NCBI RefSeq assembly: GCF_002135315.1
Contig: NZ_NEGA01000015.1
Span: 1-64,000, forward strand
DNA: 64,000 nt
Direction of reading: 5' to 3'
Source of the DNA: Acinetobacter sp. ANC 3903
GTDB taxonomy: Bacteria; Pseudomonadota; Gammaproteobacteria; Pseudomonadales; Moraxellaceae
Positions 50,311-57,241 of this stretch are shown piece by piece. The notes under the pieces were generated by a model. The model saw only the letters and a program-made list of their open reading frames with translations, was not told where the DNA came from and searched no databases. The stretch's first letter is position 1. The number at the start of each line of letters is the position of its first letter. The translations under genes were made by a program, and so were the position numbers.

Positions 50311-50359
50311 TTGACATACGCCTCGTATGTCAATTATGTTTACATACGAGGCGTATGTG
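50311..50359. promoter_or_regulatory. Double palindromic operator with overlapping divergent promoters
   Basis: ACATACG-CCT-CGTATGT (50314-50330) and ACATACG-AGG-CGTATGT (50342-50358) are each perfect 7-bp inverted repeats, and the two are also inverted copies of each other, 28 bp apart. A forward -35 TTGACA (50311-50316), with TATGTT 18 bp on, and a reverse TTGACA (complement of 50328-50333) overlap the first site, so a bound repressor would block both directions. Confidence 0.85.
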
Positions 50360-50411
50360 AAAAATTAAGTTTTTTGAATCTTTTTAAATTAGACATTCAG
50401 TGAGAATAGTC

Positions 50412-50801
50412 ATGACTAGAACTGCAATATTTCCCCAAGATCGCCATGCCTTGTATGAACAACATGGTTACTCGGCTGCAATCAAATCGGAAGATTTACT
50501 CTTTGTATCAGGTCAGGTCGGTAGCCGTGAAGATGGTAGCCCTGAACCGGACTTCGAGAAACAGGTAGAACAGGCTTTTAAAAACTTGGCTGCTACATTA
50601 GCAGCGGCAGGTTGTACTTTCGATGATATTGTCGATGTCACCACTTTTCATACCGATCATGAACAGCAATTTGAAACTATTATGAAAGTTAAAAATCAGG
50701 TGTTTACGCAAAAACCTTATCCAAATTGGACGGCTGTTGGCGTGACTTGGCTGGCTGGCTTTGACTTTGAAATCAAAGTAGTTGCACGTATACCTCAATG
50801 A
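50412..50801 (+). CDS. RidA-family (YjgF/UK114) protein
   Basis: 129 residues. RidA proteins are trimers that hydrolyse reactive enamines and imines formed by PLP enzymes; some subfamilies have other deaminase roles. FVSGQVGSREDGS near residue 30 and WLAGFDFEIKVVAR at the C-terminus follow the family pattern. The catalytic arginine of true RidA would lie in the ending IKVVAR. It is divergent from the TetR gene with the double operator between, so it is probably induced by the TetR ligand. I chose ATG 50412 over GTG 50400, which lies within its ribosome-binding region. Confidence 0.85.
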   Translation: MTRTAIFPQDRHALYEQHGYSAAIKSEDLLFVSGQVGSREDGSPEPDFEKQVEQAFKNLAATLAAAGCTFDDIVDVTTFHTDHEQQFETIMKVKNQVFTQKPYPNWTAVGVTWLAGFDFEIKVVARIPQ

Positions 50802-50917
50802 TCTCAGGCAATGTAAAAACTTACTTTCAAAATCAGTTCATTTGTTGAATTGGATTGTTCGCCAGCTTAAAGATCAATTCGGTATAATGGCGCATTCCTT
50901 ATTGTTATAGCCCTCTT

Positions 50918-51544
50918 ATGTCTGAAAAGCTGATTAACTCCCCTGTAAAGCATTGGTGCGAGTTCGAATTCATCTCTAAAACAGTGAAGAATCCGAATAT
51001 TCATATTAAAGGGAATTATTCTTACTATTCAGCCTATTGGGATCAGGGTTTTGAGCGTTGTGTGGTGCGTTATCTACATGACAAGCCTTCCACACCTGAG
51101 AAGCCGATTGATCAGCTCTATATCGGCAATTTCGTCTGTTTTGGCGCAGAATGCGTGATTATGATGGGTGGCAACCAGTTGCACCGTACCGACTGGATTT
51201 CAGCATTTCCGTTTGATACCCGTAGTTTTATGCCTGCTGGCGATACAATCATTGGTGATGGCTGCTGGATTGGATCTCGTGCCATGATTATGCAAGGCGT
51301 GAAGCTGGGTGAAGGTGCAGTTGTGGCGACAGGTGCAGTGGTCACAAAAGACGTGCCGCCTTATGCCGTGGTCGGTGGCGTACCTGCGAAAATTATTAAA
51401 TACCGTTTTCCACATGAAGATATCGAAAAACTGCTTTCCCTTAAGCTTTATAACTTAGATGAAAAGCAGTTTTTAAAAATGCGTGAAAAGTTACAGACGG
51501 ATGATCTTGAAAAAATAGAAATTCATATAAAAACATACATATAA
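50918..51544 (+). CDS. CatB-related (xenobiotic) O-acetyltransferase
   Basis: 208 residues of left-handed parallel beta-helix type. Hexapeptide repeats run through IGNFVCFGAECVIMMGG and IGDGCWIGSRAMIMQGVKLGEGAVVATGAVV. The catalytic histidine is in GGNQLHRTDW. NPNIHIKGNYSYYS and the PAKIIKYRF end motif place it with the CatB/Vat group that acetylates chloramphenicol or streptogramins, but many chromosomal members have unknown substrates, and resistance should not be assumed. The last 20 codons become AT-rich, at the border to the next gene pair. Confidence 0.85.
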   Translation: MSEKLINSPVKHWCEFEFISKTVKNPNIHIKGNYSYYSAYWDQGFERCVVRYLHDKPSTPEKPIDQLYIGNFVCFGAECVIMMGGNQLHRTDWISAFPFDTRSFMPAGDTIIGDGCWIGSRAMIMQGVKLGEGAVVATGAVVTKDVPPYAVVGGVPAKIIKYRFPHEDIEKLLSLKLYNLDEKQFLKMREKLQTDDLEKIEIHIKTYI

Positions 51545-51578
51545 TAATATAATTATAAAAAATCAACCTTAAGCAACC

Positions 51579-52118
51579 ATGTCTTCTCTATTAGAAAAAA
51601 AGCTATTTAATACGTTTGGAACAGCTCGTATCTTCGAAAAACGAGTCAGAAAGTACGCTCTGTTAATTAAATTGCTAAATTTTTTAGGTTTAGCCATACC
51701 AATCATAATTGGCTTAATTTATTTGGCTATTGGGTCCGTAGATGATGTTGTAAAGTGGTGGGCAATATTTTTAGGAGCTGTCCAAATATTAGCATTTCTT
51801 TGGTCAATCATTGATAAATGGGATGATAAACACCAATATTCGATTGTAGCGCTTCAACGTCAAGATGAGTTATTTACTGAGCTTTCTGATCTTGATCAGC
51901 AAGATAGAAACTTCCAAACTGTATTTGATAGATTGTTGGAAAAAGAAAAACGATATAAGCAAGATGATATTTCAAAATCTATATCTAATAAAGAAATACG
52001 CTATGGTACAAGAAAATCACTCTATAGATTCCAAGTCACGTGCCCAATGTGTAATGAGATCCCTCAAACTGAAAAACCAGCTAAAGGTAAAAAGTGTGAC
52101 AACTGTGCCAACTTTTAA
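51579..52118 (+). CDS. Two-membrane-segment SLATT-like protein with CxxC/CxxC tail
   Basis: 179 residues. After a polar start (FGTARIFEKRVRKY) come two membrane segments at about 29-52 and 58-78, a short loop (DKWDDKHQYS), a long helical region (about 85-145) with DISKSISNKEIRYGTRKSLY, and a C-terminal zinc-ribbon-like end with Cys 155, 158, 173 and 176. This matches the family named mobilome CxxCx(11)CxxC protein, although here the spacing between the pairs is 14. The two-segment-plus-helix layout resembles SLATT proteins, thought to form membrane pores in anti-phage systems; that role is inferred. The DNA is more AT-rich than its neighbours. A small gene follows 9 bp on. Confidence 0.78.
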   Translation: MSSLLEKKLFNTFGTARIFEKRVRKYALLIKLLNFLGLAIPIIIGLIYLAIGSVDDVVKWWAIFLGAVQILAFLWSIIDKWDDKHQYSIVALQRQDELFTELSDLDQQDRNFQTVFDRLLEKEKRYKQDDISKSISNKEIRYGTRKSLYRFQVTCPMCNEIPQTEKPAKGKKCDNCANF

Positions 52119-52127
52119 GGATATATC

Positions 52128-52301
52128 ATGAATAATGTAGAAACAATTTTAAGGGCCATCCAACAACTATCACCACAAGATAGAGTACGAATTTCAATAA
52201 TGTTAAATGCAACACCCACACAACTAAATACAAGATCAAGACCACAAGCTCTAGATCTTGGGCCCTTCAAAAGAGGACGATGTCCTCATTGTGGAAAATA
52301 A
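52128..52301 (+). CDS. 57-residue protein with C-terminal zinc-ribbon half (CPHCGK)
   Basis: Translation from ATG 52128 gives MNNVETILRAIQQLSPQDRV followed by a basic, proline-containing middle (NTRSRPQALDLGPFKRG) and the ending RCPHCGK, with one CxxC pair. AAGG lies eight bases upstream, overlapping the stop of the previous gene, so the two are probably translated together. The N-terminal 25 residues look like one amphipathic helix. With only one CxxC, metal binding would need a partner; dimerisation or pairing with the cysteine tail of the upstream protein is possible. I know no family for it. Confidence 0.6.
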   Translation: MNNVETILRAIQQLSPQDRVRISIMLNATPTQLNTRSRPQALDLGPFKRGRCPHCGK

Positions 52302-52337
52302 TCTATTTATTTTCAATACAAAGCATAAGACATAAAA

Positions 52338-52366
52338 AAACCCACTCAATCGGAGTGGTCTTTTTC
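52338..52366 (+). terminator. Intrinsic terminator after the small zinc-ribbon gene
   Basis: CCACTC and GAGTGG pair around AATCG, flanked by A residues before and CTTTTT after. It closes the two-gene unit. Confidence 0.75.
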
Positions 52367-52372
52367 AGAATA

Positions 52373-52449
52373 TGGTGACTACGATGAAACTTGAATCTGT
52401 GACCCCAGCATTATGAATGCTACGCTCTAATCTACAGAGCTACACTTTG
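52373..52449 (-). pseudogene. Decayed tRNA-Met (CAT) gene
   Basis: Read on the minus strand, 77 nt keep the layout of elongator tRNA-Met: TA-GCTC-TGTAGATTA-GAGC, then anticodon stem TAGCA/TGCTG around TTCATAA (anticodon CAT), GGGTC, ACAGA-TTCAAGT-TTCAT and CGTAGTC-A-CCA. The acceptor stem barely pairs (CAAAGTG against CGTAGTC) and the T stem has lost most pairs, so it is not functional. The best preserved part is the anticodon-to-CCA half, as expected of an old attachment site or a duplicated tRNA. Confidence 0.75.
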
Positions 52450-52758
52450 TAGTAATTAACATAATTACTAAGTTGAGTACTCAGACATTTTCGATTCCGC
52501 GATTCTTACTGCTATGCTTTTTTAAAACTGTCACCTTACTAATTCAATTGATTTGTTTTAGAAATTTATATTTCATTATCAATAGGTTAACAGATGTATA
52601 ATAAGACAATTCTAAGCAGCAGTTCACAGGTATTTTTACACATAGTTACAAATAAAAAATCTGCTTACAATTTCATCATACTTTAGTTTTAAACCCACTA
52701 ATTTTCCATCCAATCCATGTTAGATTAAATTACAAAAAAATTTAGCGGATTTAATTAT
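52450..52758. other. AT-rich non-coding stretch upstream of the uspA-type gene
   Basis: About 310 bp without an open frame I can support. No repeats or obvious promoter beyond AT-rich sequence; it presumably holds the promoter for the structured leader that follows. Confidence 0.4.
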
Positions 52759-52842
52759 CCCTATGAAATTACTAGGTTTTGTTTTATTTTAAAACGCCTA
52801 GTATCAAATTTCAAATAGTTCCATGTACAGAAATTCATAGGG
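52759..52842 (+). ncRNA. Structured leader element upstream of the uspA-type gene
   Basis: CCCTATGAA (52759-52767) pairs perfectly with TTCATAGGG (52834-52842). Inside it ACTAGG (52771-52776) pairs with CCTAGT (52797-52802), and inside that GTTTT (52781-52785) pairs with AAAAC (52791-52795) around ATTTT. The second half of the outer loop (52803-52833) stays free. It ends 43 nt before the ATG and has no T run, so it is not an ordinary terminator. I match it to no known riboswitch. Confidence 0.5.
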
Positions 52843-52885
52843 TTAAAGCATCTGTTTCTAGTAAGGATTATAAGGAGAAATACAC

Positions 52886-53326
52886 ATGGCTTATCAAAAT
52901 ATTTTAGTACCTGTTGACGGTTCAGAAACAGCTTATGCAGCTGTAACAAAAGCAATTGAATTTGCTAAAGCATTCGGCAGTAAAGTCACTGTAGTTCAAG
53001 TGTTAGCGCTGGATCCCTATATTGCAGCAGAATATATTTCTGCCAATCAAACCAATGACTTGATTGAACGTGCTCGTACGGCAATTGTAGAATCTCTTGA
53101 GGCAGCAAAAGCAAAATTCCATGAACAAGGTCTTGAAGTTGAAACTAAACTTATTGAAGGACAAGTAATTCATCGTGAAATTGTCAATGCAGCTAACGAA
53201 ACCCATGCCGATCTGATTGTTATTGGATCACATGGCCGTACAGGTCTGAAAAAATTGTTCTTGGGCAGTGTTGCACAAAGTCTGCTAAGCGAATCGCATG
53301 TTCCGGTACTGATTGTTCGTCAATAA
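52886..53326 (+). CDS. Universal stress protein (UspA family)
   Basis: 146 residues forming one Usp domain. ILVPVDGSETAYAAV at the N-terminus and the ATP-binding signature GSHGRTGLKKLFLGSVAQS (G-x2-G-x9-GS) near the C-terminus place it in the ATP-binding branch. It probably acts as a cytosolic stress-survival protein; the exact job is unknown. AAGGAGA lies eight bases upstream. It is expressed from a leader with a strong nested stem-loop. Confidence 0.93.
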   Translation: MAYQNILVPVDGSETAYAAVTKAIEFAKAFGSKVTVVQVLALDPYIAAEYISANQTNDLIERARTAIVESLEAAKAKFHEQGLEVETKLIEGQVIHREIVNAANETHADLIVIGSHGRTGLKKLFLGSVAQSLLSESHVPVLIVRQ

Positions 53327-53335
53327 TAAGCCATG

Positions 53336-53371
53336 GGCTTTCCCATCTTTTGCTAAAGGTGGGAAAAGCTT
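53336..53371. terminator. Terminator after the uspA-type gene
   Basis: GCTTTCCCATCTTT and AAAGGTGGGAAAAGC pair imperfectly around TGCT, ten bases past the stop. The convergent ATL gene ends just beyond. Confidence 0.7.
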
Positions 53372-53374
53372 GAT

Positions 53375-53716
53375 TCACATACATTTTTTTATAAAGCATT
53401 CATCCACTGATATTGTTTTATCTCCAATCACCATTACCCCTTCTGCCAATAACTCTAATCGCTGGATATTTTCTCCCTGATCATTCAATTTGCTTAGGCT
53501 AATTTTTCCTTGAGCATTGATGACCCTATGCCAGGGAATTTCCGCTTCTGAATCCAGATGCTTTAAAATATACCCCACTAAACGTGCATGTTTGGGTAAG
53601 CCCGCCATCTTGGCAATCTGTCCATAGCAAGCGACTTTGCCGTAGGGAATTAAAGCCACCACTTGCAGGATTTGCCGCGCTAATTCATCACTGGACGTAT
53701 TGGAATGTTGAAGCAT
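53375..53716 (-). CDS. Alkyltransferase-like (ATL) DNA-repair protein
   Basis: 113 residues homologous to the C-terminal domain of O6-methylguanine-DNA methyltransferase (IPYGKVACYGQIAKMAGLPKHARLVGYILK). The reactive-site motif reads IPWHRVINAQGKIS, so the acceptor cysteine of PCHRV is replaced by tryptophan. Such ATL proteins flip out O6-alkylguanine and hand the lesion to nucleotide excision repair rather than repairing it themselves. Length and the W substitution match the bacterial ATL group. Confidence 0.9.
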   Translation of the reverse strand: MLQHSNTSSDELARQILQVVALIPYGKVACYGQIAKMAGLPKHARLVGYILKHLDSEAEIPWHRVINAQGKISLSKLNDQGENIQRLELLAEGVMVIGDKTISVDECFIKKCM

Positions 53717-53904
53717 ATATTGTCCTTATTAAACCTTGAGATTTCGTGATTTTTGCATTCAAGCTGGTAGCTTTAAAAGACTTCCAACTCATCATCAAGA
53801 TGGCTCATCTCTAAGAATATCCCATAGATCATTGATATCTCTCTACTCTAGCATCCACAAGAAACAAAATATAAAAAAGCCCGCTAAGGGGCCTTTGTTA
53901 CTTA

Positions 53905-54880
53905 ACCTCAGTTACGGATAAGCCAAATTTCTAACGACATGAATTTTCGGCTTATTCTTCTGACAGAGTTGATAAGCACATAAAGATGAAAATATGCCTG
54001 CCAGAAAACCAGAAATAGTTCGATGCTTACTGCTCACTAAATGATATTTTTCTTTCAACAAACCAATTAAAGTTTCAATTCTTTTCCGCTGTCTCAAGTG
54101 GTACTCATCAGAAAAAGGCAATCGACTTACTTGCATATTTTTTCTTGGATAAGTAATTAAATCAATACCTTGCTCTAATAATTTGGCTTTTATCGATTTT
54201 CCTATATAACCTCTATCTCCATAAATAGTTGCCAATAAACCATCAACTAACTCTTCGATTTTTCTAATGTCTGCAAGGTGTCCAGTGGATAAAACTGTAT
54301 TCACAATTTTTCCTTCACTGTTCATGAGCAGGTGTAATTTGCAGCCATAAAACCAGTCTATGGAACTTTTACCACGAGAAGCAATATCATCTAAAGCATG
54401 GTGACCTTTAGGAATTCTTTTGTTTTTACAGACAGGCAAAGGTGTTGAATCAATCCATAGATATTGACATGCTTGTCCTTTGCTTAAAGCACGATGTAGC
54501 GCATGGATCGCAAGCTGATGTTGGTTAATCAGGCTGAGCATATTTTTATAGCAAGGCAAAGACTTAAACAATTTACTCTCAAATTGGCAAAGTAATTGAA
54601 AAAATATTTTAAAGTTATGTACTTGCGATATTTTATAACAAATTGCAATCGTCACAATTTCAGAGAGGGATAAGGTTGCAAATCGAATTCGTTTACGCTT
54701 TTTTTCCTGCTTGAGAAATTGCCAATAGATGGGTTCAAATTTCTTAAAAAAATCATCAACGGTACAGAAAATTTCTGTAAAATCAAACATGGTGGTTAGA
54801 GTCTTTGGTTTGTGTAGTAACTTTCTAAATGGCTCTAACCATCTTTTTTTTCAAGCAGTTTTCTTATCCGTAATTCGGGT
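53905..54880 (-). mobile_element. Complete IS982-family insertion sequence with 6-bp target duplication
   Basis: 976 bp. Ends read ACCTCAGTTACGGATAAG (from 53905) and, inverted, ACCCGAATTACGGATAAG (to 54880), 18-bp imperfect terminal repeats. It is flanked by TACTTA on both sides (53899-53904 and 54881-54886), a clean duplication showing a simple insertion. One intact transposase gene fills it. It landed six bases past the stop of the antiporter gene, between that gene and a hairpin at 53874-53899 that was probably its terminator. A truncated second copy lies at 80-394 in the opposite orientation. Confidence 0.93.
53912..54790 (-). CDS. Transposase, IS982 family
   Basis: DDE transposase of 292 residues, the usual IS982 size. 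LWIDSTPLPVCKNKR (first acidic residue), SIDWFYGCKLHLLMNSEGKI and IYGDRGYIGKSIK (second), and QRKRIETLIGLLKEKYHL (glutamate) are the catalytic-core regions in order. The frame is intact, so the element may be active. The last codons run to the terminal repeat. Confidence 0.93.
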   Translation of the reverse strand: MFDFTEIFCTVDDFFKKFEPIYWQFLKQEKKRKRIRFATLSLSEIVTIAICYKISQVHNFKIFFQLLCQFESKLFKSLPCYKNMLSLINQHQLAIHALHRALSKGQACQYLWIDSTPLPVCKNKRIPKGHHALDDIASRGKSSIDWFYGCKLHLLMNSEGKIVNTVLSTGHLADIRKIEELVDGLLATIYGDRGYIGKSIKAKLLEQGIDLITYPRKNMQVSRLPFSDEYHLRQRKRIETLIGLLKEKYHLVSSKHRTISGFLAGIFSSLCAYQLCQKNKPKIHVVRNLAYP

Positions 54881-54892
54881 TACTTAGGATGA

Positions 54893-56392
54893 TTAGAAAT
54901 TATCCGGGCTTTCCAGACGTTTCACCACCTGCACCTTCTCTGGGTTATGCATCACTGCCACACCATCTTCGGCTTTCTCATCAATTAACGCATCCGGGTT
55001 GTAAACGGTAATGGTTTCATTGCCATTGGCATCTTCACCGACAATGTACTGGAAGCCTTTCTTATTCATTTTATGGCACATGCGTTGATACCAGCCTTTA
55101 AAACCCGTAGTTTCTTCATTCGGATTGTAATAAAAGGCATTCATGACCGCAGGCAAACCGAGTCCGCAGACCAAGCCTGAAAGCAGTACCGAAATAAAGG
55201 TATAGCCAATTAAAATACTGCTGTATTCAGTTAGTCGTGGAACATTCGCCACGGCAAGTATCAATGCTAATGAGATGCCGCCACGTACCCCACCCCATGA
55301 CAGAATTGCCAGACTTCCGTTATAGCTTTTATTTCTAAAGTTCGGGAAAAATGCGAATGACAAATAGTTTGCGGCAAAGCGTGAAGCATGCAGAATAAAG
55401 AATGCGACGATACCGCCCAGAATCAGGCTAATACTTAAATCCAGAATAAAGAGTTCAAGACCAATCAGGGTAAATAAGAATGAATTGATAATGCCTTCAA
55501 CGGTATGCCAGAAATGATTGACCTCGCGAATTTCACGCTCCTGTAAAATCTCTTTCCATTTATTCCCTACTACCAAGCCCCCAATAACACAGGCAATAGG
55601 TGCAGATGCATGAGCAAATAAGGCCACTAGATAGGAACCGCAAGCCAACAGCGCTGTTGTGAGAATTAAAGATTCCATTTCGTGCTTGCCACGCAGTAAT
55701 CTTAAAATCCCCAGACCAAAGCCCCAACCAATGATAATGGCCACCACAATCTCATAGAGCAAGGTTTCTAAAGTGCCAATGATGGTAAAGTGTTCACCCT
55801 GTAATACATTCAACAAGGTCATGAATACGGCAATACACATAGCATCATTAAATAGTGATTCACCTTCCAGCTTTACGATCAGGTGATGCGGTGCACGTAC
55901 CGAACTCAACACCCCTTTTACCCCAATCGGGTCAGTTGCACCTAATGCGGCACCTAACAGTAATAGCACCAGTAAATCGACATGCTTGCCAATCAGGAAT
56001 TGATAGCCATACAAAGTGACACCAAAAAACACCGCACACAGCACCAGTGCAATACTGGCCAAGATGCTGATCGGCTTCCAGTGACTTTTTAAATCTGAAA
56101 CTTTAAATTTCAAAGCGGAAGATGTCAGGATAAAACAAATCACCCCATTAATTAAAAAGTCATAAAAATCAATATGACGAACCGCTTCTTCAATATTATG
56201 AATATTAATGGTTATAAACTGGTTGCCACTAAGCAGACTGGCGCCCCACTGTAAAATAAAGACAAAAATTGCCGAAACAATGGGTACACCAATCGCCTGA
56301 GGGAAACCTAAAATACGCTTATTAAAAATAGTCGTTGCAATTGAAAGCGCAAAAATAACTGTAAAGACTTGAAGAAAAAAGAAATTTCCCAT
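54893..56392 (-). CDS. Na+/H+ antiporter, CPA1 (NhaP-like) family
   Basis: Exchanges cytosolic Na+ (or K+) for H+ across the inner membrane, for pH and salt homeostasis. 499 residues with about 12 membrane segments. Conserved CPA1 motifs are LGAALGATDPIGVKGV near residue 147 and LEGESLFNDAMCIAVF near 176, whose ND pair binds the cation, plus LSWGGVRGGISLAL near 365. A cytosolic tail of about 80 residues follows. The IS element is inserted just past its stop, so the protein is unaffected but its transcript end is changed. Confidence 0.9.
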   Translation of the reverse strand: MGNFFFLQVFTVIFALSIATTIFNKRILGFPQAIGVPIVSAIFVFILQWGASLLSGNQFITINIHNIEEAVRHIDFYDFLINGVICFILTSSALKFKVSDLKSHWKPISILASIALVLCAVFFGVTLYGYQFLIGKHVDLLVLLLLGAALGATDPIGVKGVLSSVRAPHHLIVKLEGESLFNDAMCIAVFMTLLNVLQGEHFTIIGTLETLLYEIVVAIIIGWGFGLGILRLLRGKHEMESLILTTALLACGSYLVALFAHASAPIACVIGGLVVGNKWKEILQEREIREVNHFWHTVEGIINSFLFTLIGLELFILDLSISLILGGIVAFFILHASRFAANYLSFAFFPNFRNKSYNGSLAILSWGGVRGGISLALILAVANVPRLTEYSSILIGYTFISVLLSGLVCGLGLPAVMNAFYYNPNEETTGFKGWYQRMCHKMNKKGFQYIVGEDANGNETITVYNPDALIDEKAEDGVAVMHNPEKVQVVKRLESPDNF

Positions 56393-56627
56393 TAAAGTTC
56401 CAATTCGAGCGATTCATTGGAATAAAGCGAACGCATCCCAACATTTCCATGTAAATATTTAATTAAATAACATTTATTAACCGAATCAGTTTAACCATTT
56501 TTTGCTATGTCATACGAAATAGTTAAGTTTTTTTACATATTTTTGGCAATCATTTAACATAGCCTGATATCTGCACATTTCGTGTAGCCAGCCTTTCCTT
56601 AATTTCTACCTTAAGTTGAATTTATTC

Positions 56628-57185
56628 ATGCATCAAACAGTTAAAACCCTATTTCGGCTTTTTTTTGCAGGAGTAATTTTTCTGATTACAGTGGCTTTAT
56701 TTTTGAGTATTTTTTCAAAAAGCCAAGAAATTTTAAATGCAGATCAACAGTTCCAGCAAGCCAAGCAGATTTCACTCAAATCGACACCGCAAGAACAATT
56801 AGTTTTGGTTTCCAACAATAAACGACCAGATCAAGCAATTTATATTGTCATCGCGAATAATGGTTATATTGCCAAACTCAGCTGTGAGCATTATCTGCAA
56901 GATATTTGTACCGATGCCTATAACCAGCAGCATACCCGGCAAATCAAACAATTAGAGTTATTAAAAATTGGTCAGCAGCATTATATTCAGCAGGTCAGTT
57001 ATCAAGATAGTCGCACTCAAAAGCAGCAACAATGGTCTTATTCCAAACCACAAATACAGCAATTCTATCAGGCTGATATTTCAAGTTTAAAATACAGCCT
57101 GTTAAGCATTGCGTTGTTTGCATGCGCCGCACTTTATGTGTCGATTCGAATTATTCGAAACTTTAAAAAATTTATCCATGGTTAA
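56628..57185 (+). CDS. Hypothetical protein with two membrane segments
   Basis: 185 residues from ATG 56628. A membrane segment at about 12-34 and another at about 150-172 (SLLSIALFACAALYVSIRI) enclose a periplasmic, glutamine-rich region with two cysteines (AKLSCEHYLQDICTDAY) that may form a disulfide. The basic tail IIRNFKKFIHG would be cytosolic. I recognise no family. A TTG at 56616 would add four residues. It ends in the terminator at 57189-57215. Confidence 0.66.
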   Translation: MHQTVKTLFRLFFAGVIFLITVALFLSIFSKSQEILNADQQFQQAKQISLKSTPQEQLVLVSNNKRPDQAIYIVIANNGYIAKLSCEHYLQDICTDAYNQQHTRQIKQLELLKIGQQHYIQQVSYQDSRTQKQQQWSYSKPQIQQFYQADISSLKYSLLSIALFACAALYVSIRIIRNFKKFIHG

Positions 57186-57188
57186 TAT

Positions 57189-57215
57189 AAAAGAGGATTT
57201 AAAATCCTCTTTTTC
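57189..57215. terminator. Intrinsic terminator
   Basis: AAAAGAGGATTT and AAATCCTCTTTTT pair almost without a loop; between convergent genes. Confidence 0.85.
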
Positions 57216-57241
57216 AATCTTAGACTAGCATTTTCAGCTGT

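Noticed and set aside
50918..51544. Chloramphenicol resistance gene catB
   Set aside because: The fold and motifs match the family, but many chromosomal members are not resistance enzymes and nothing here shows the substrate.
51865..52131. 88-codon frame overlapping the two-membrane-segment protein gene
   Set aside because: It is a +1-frame shadow of that gene; the real second gene of the unit starts at 52128.
52373..52449. Functional tRNA-Met gene
   Set aside because: The acceptor stem has at most a few possible pairs and the T stem is mostly unpaired, so it cannot be a working tRNA.
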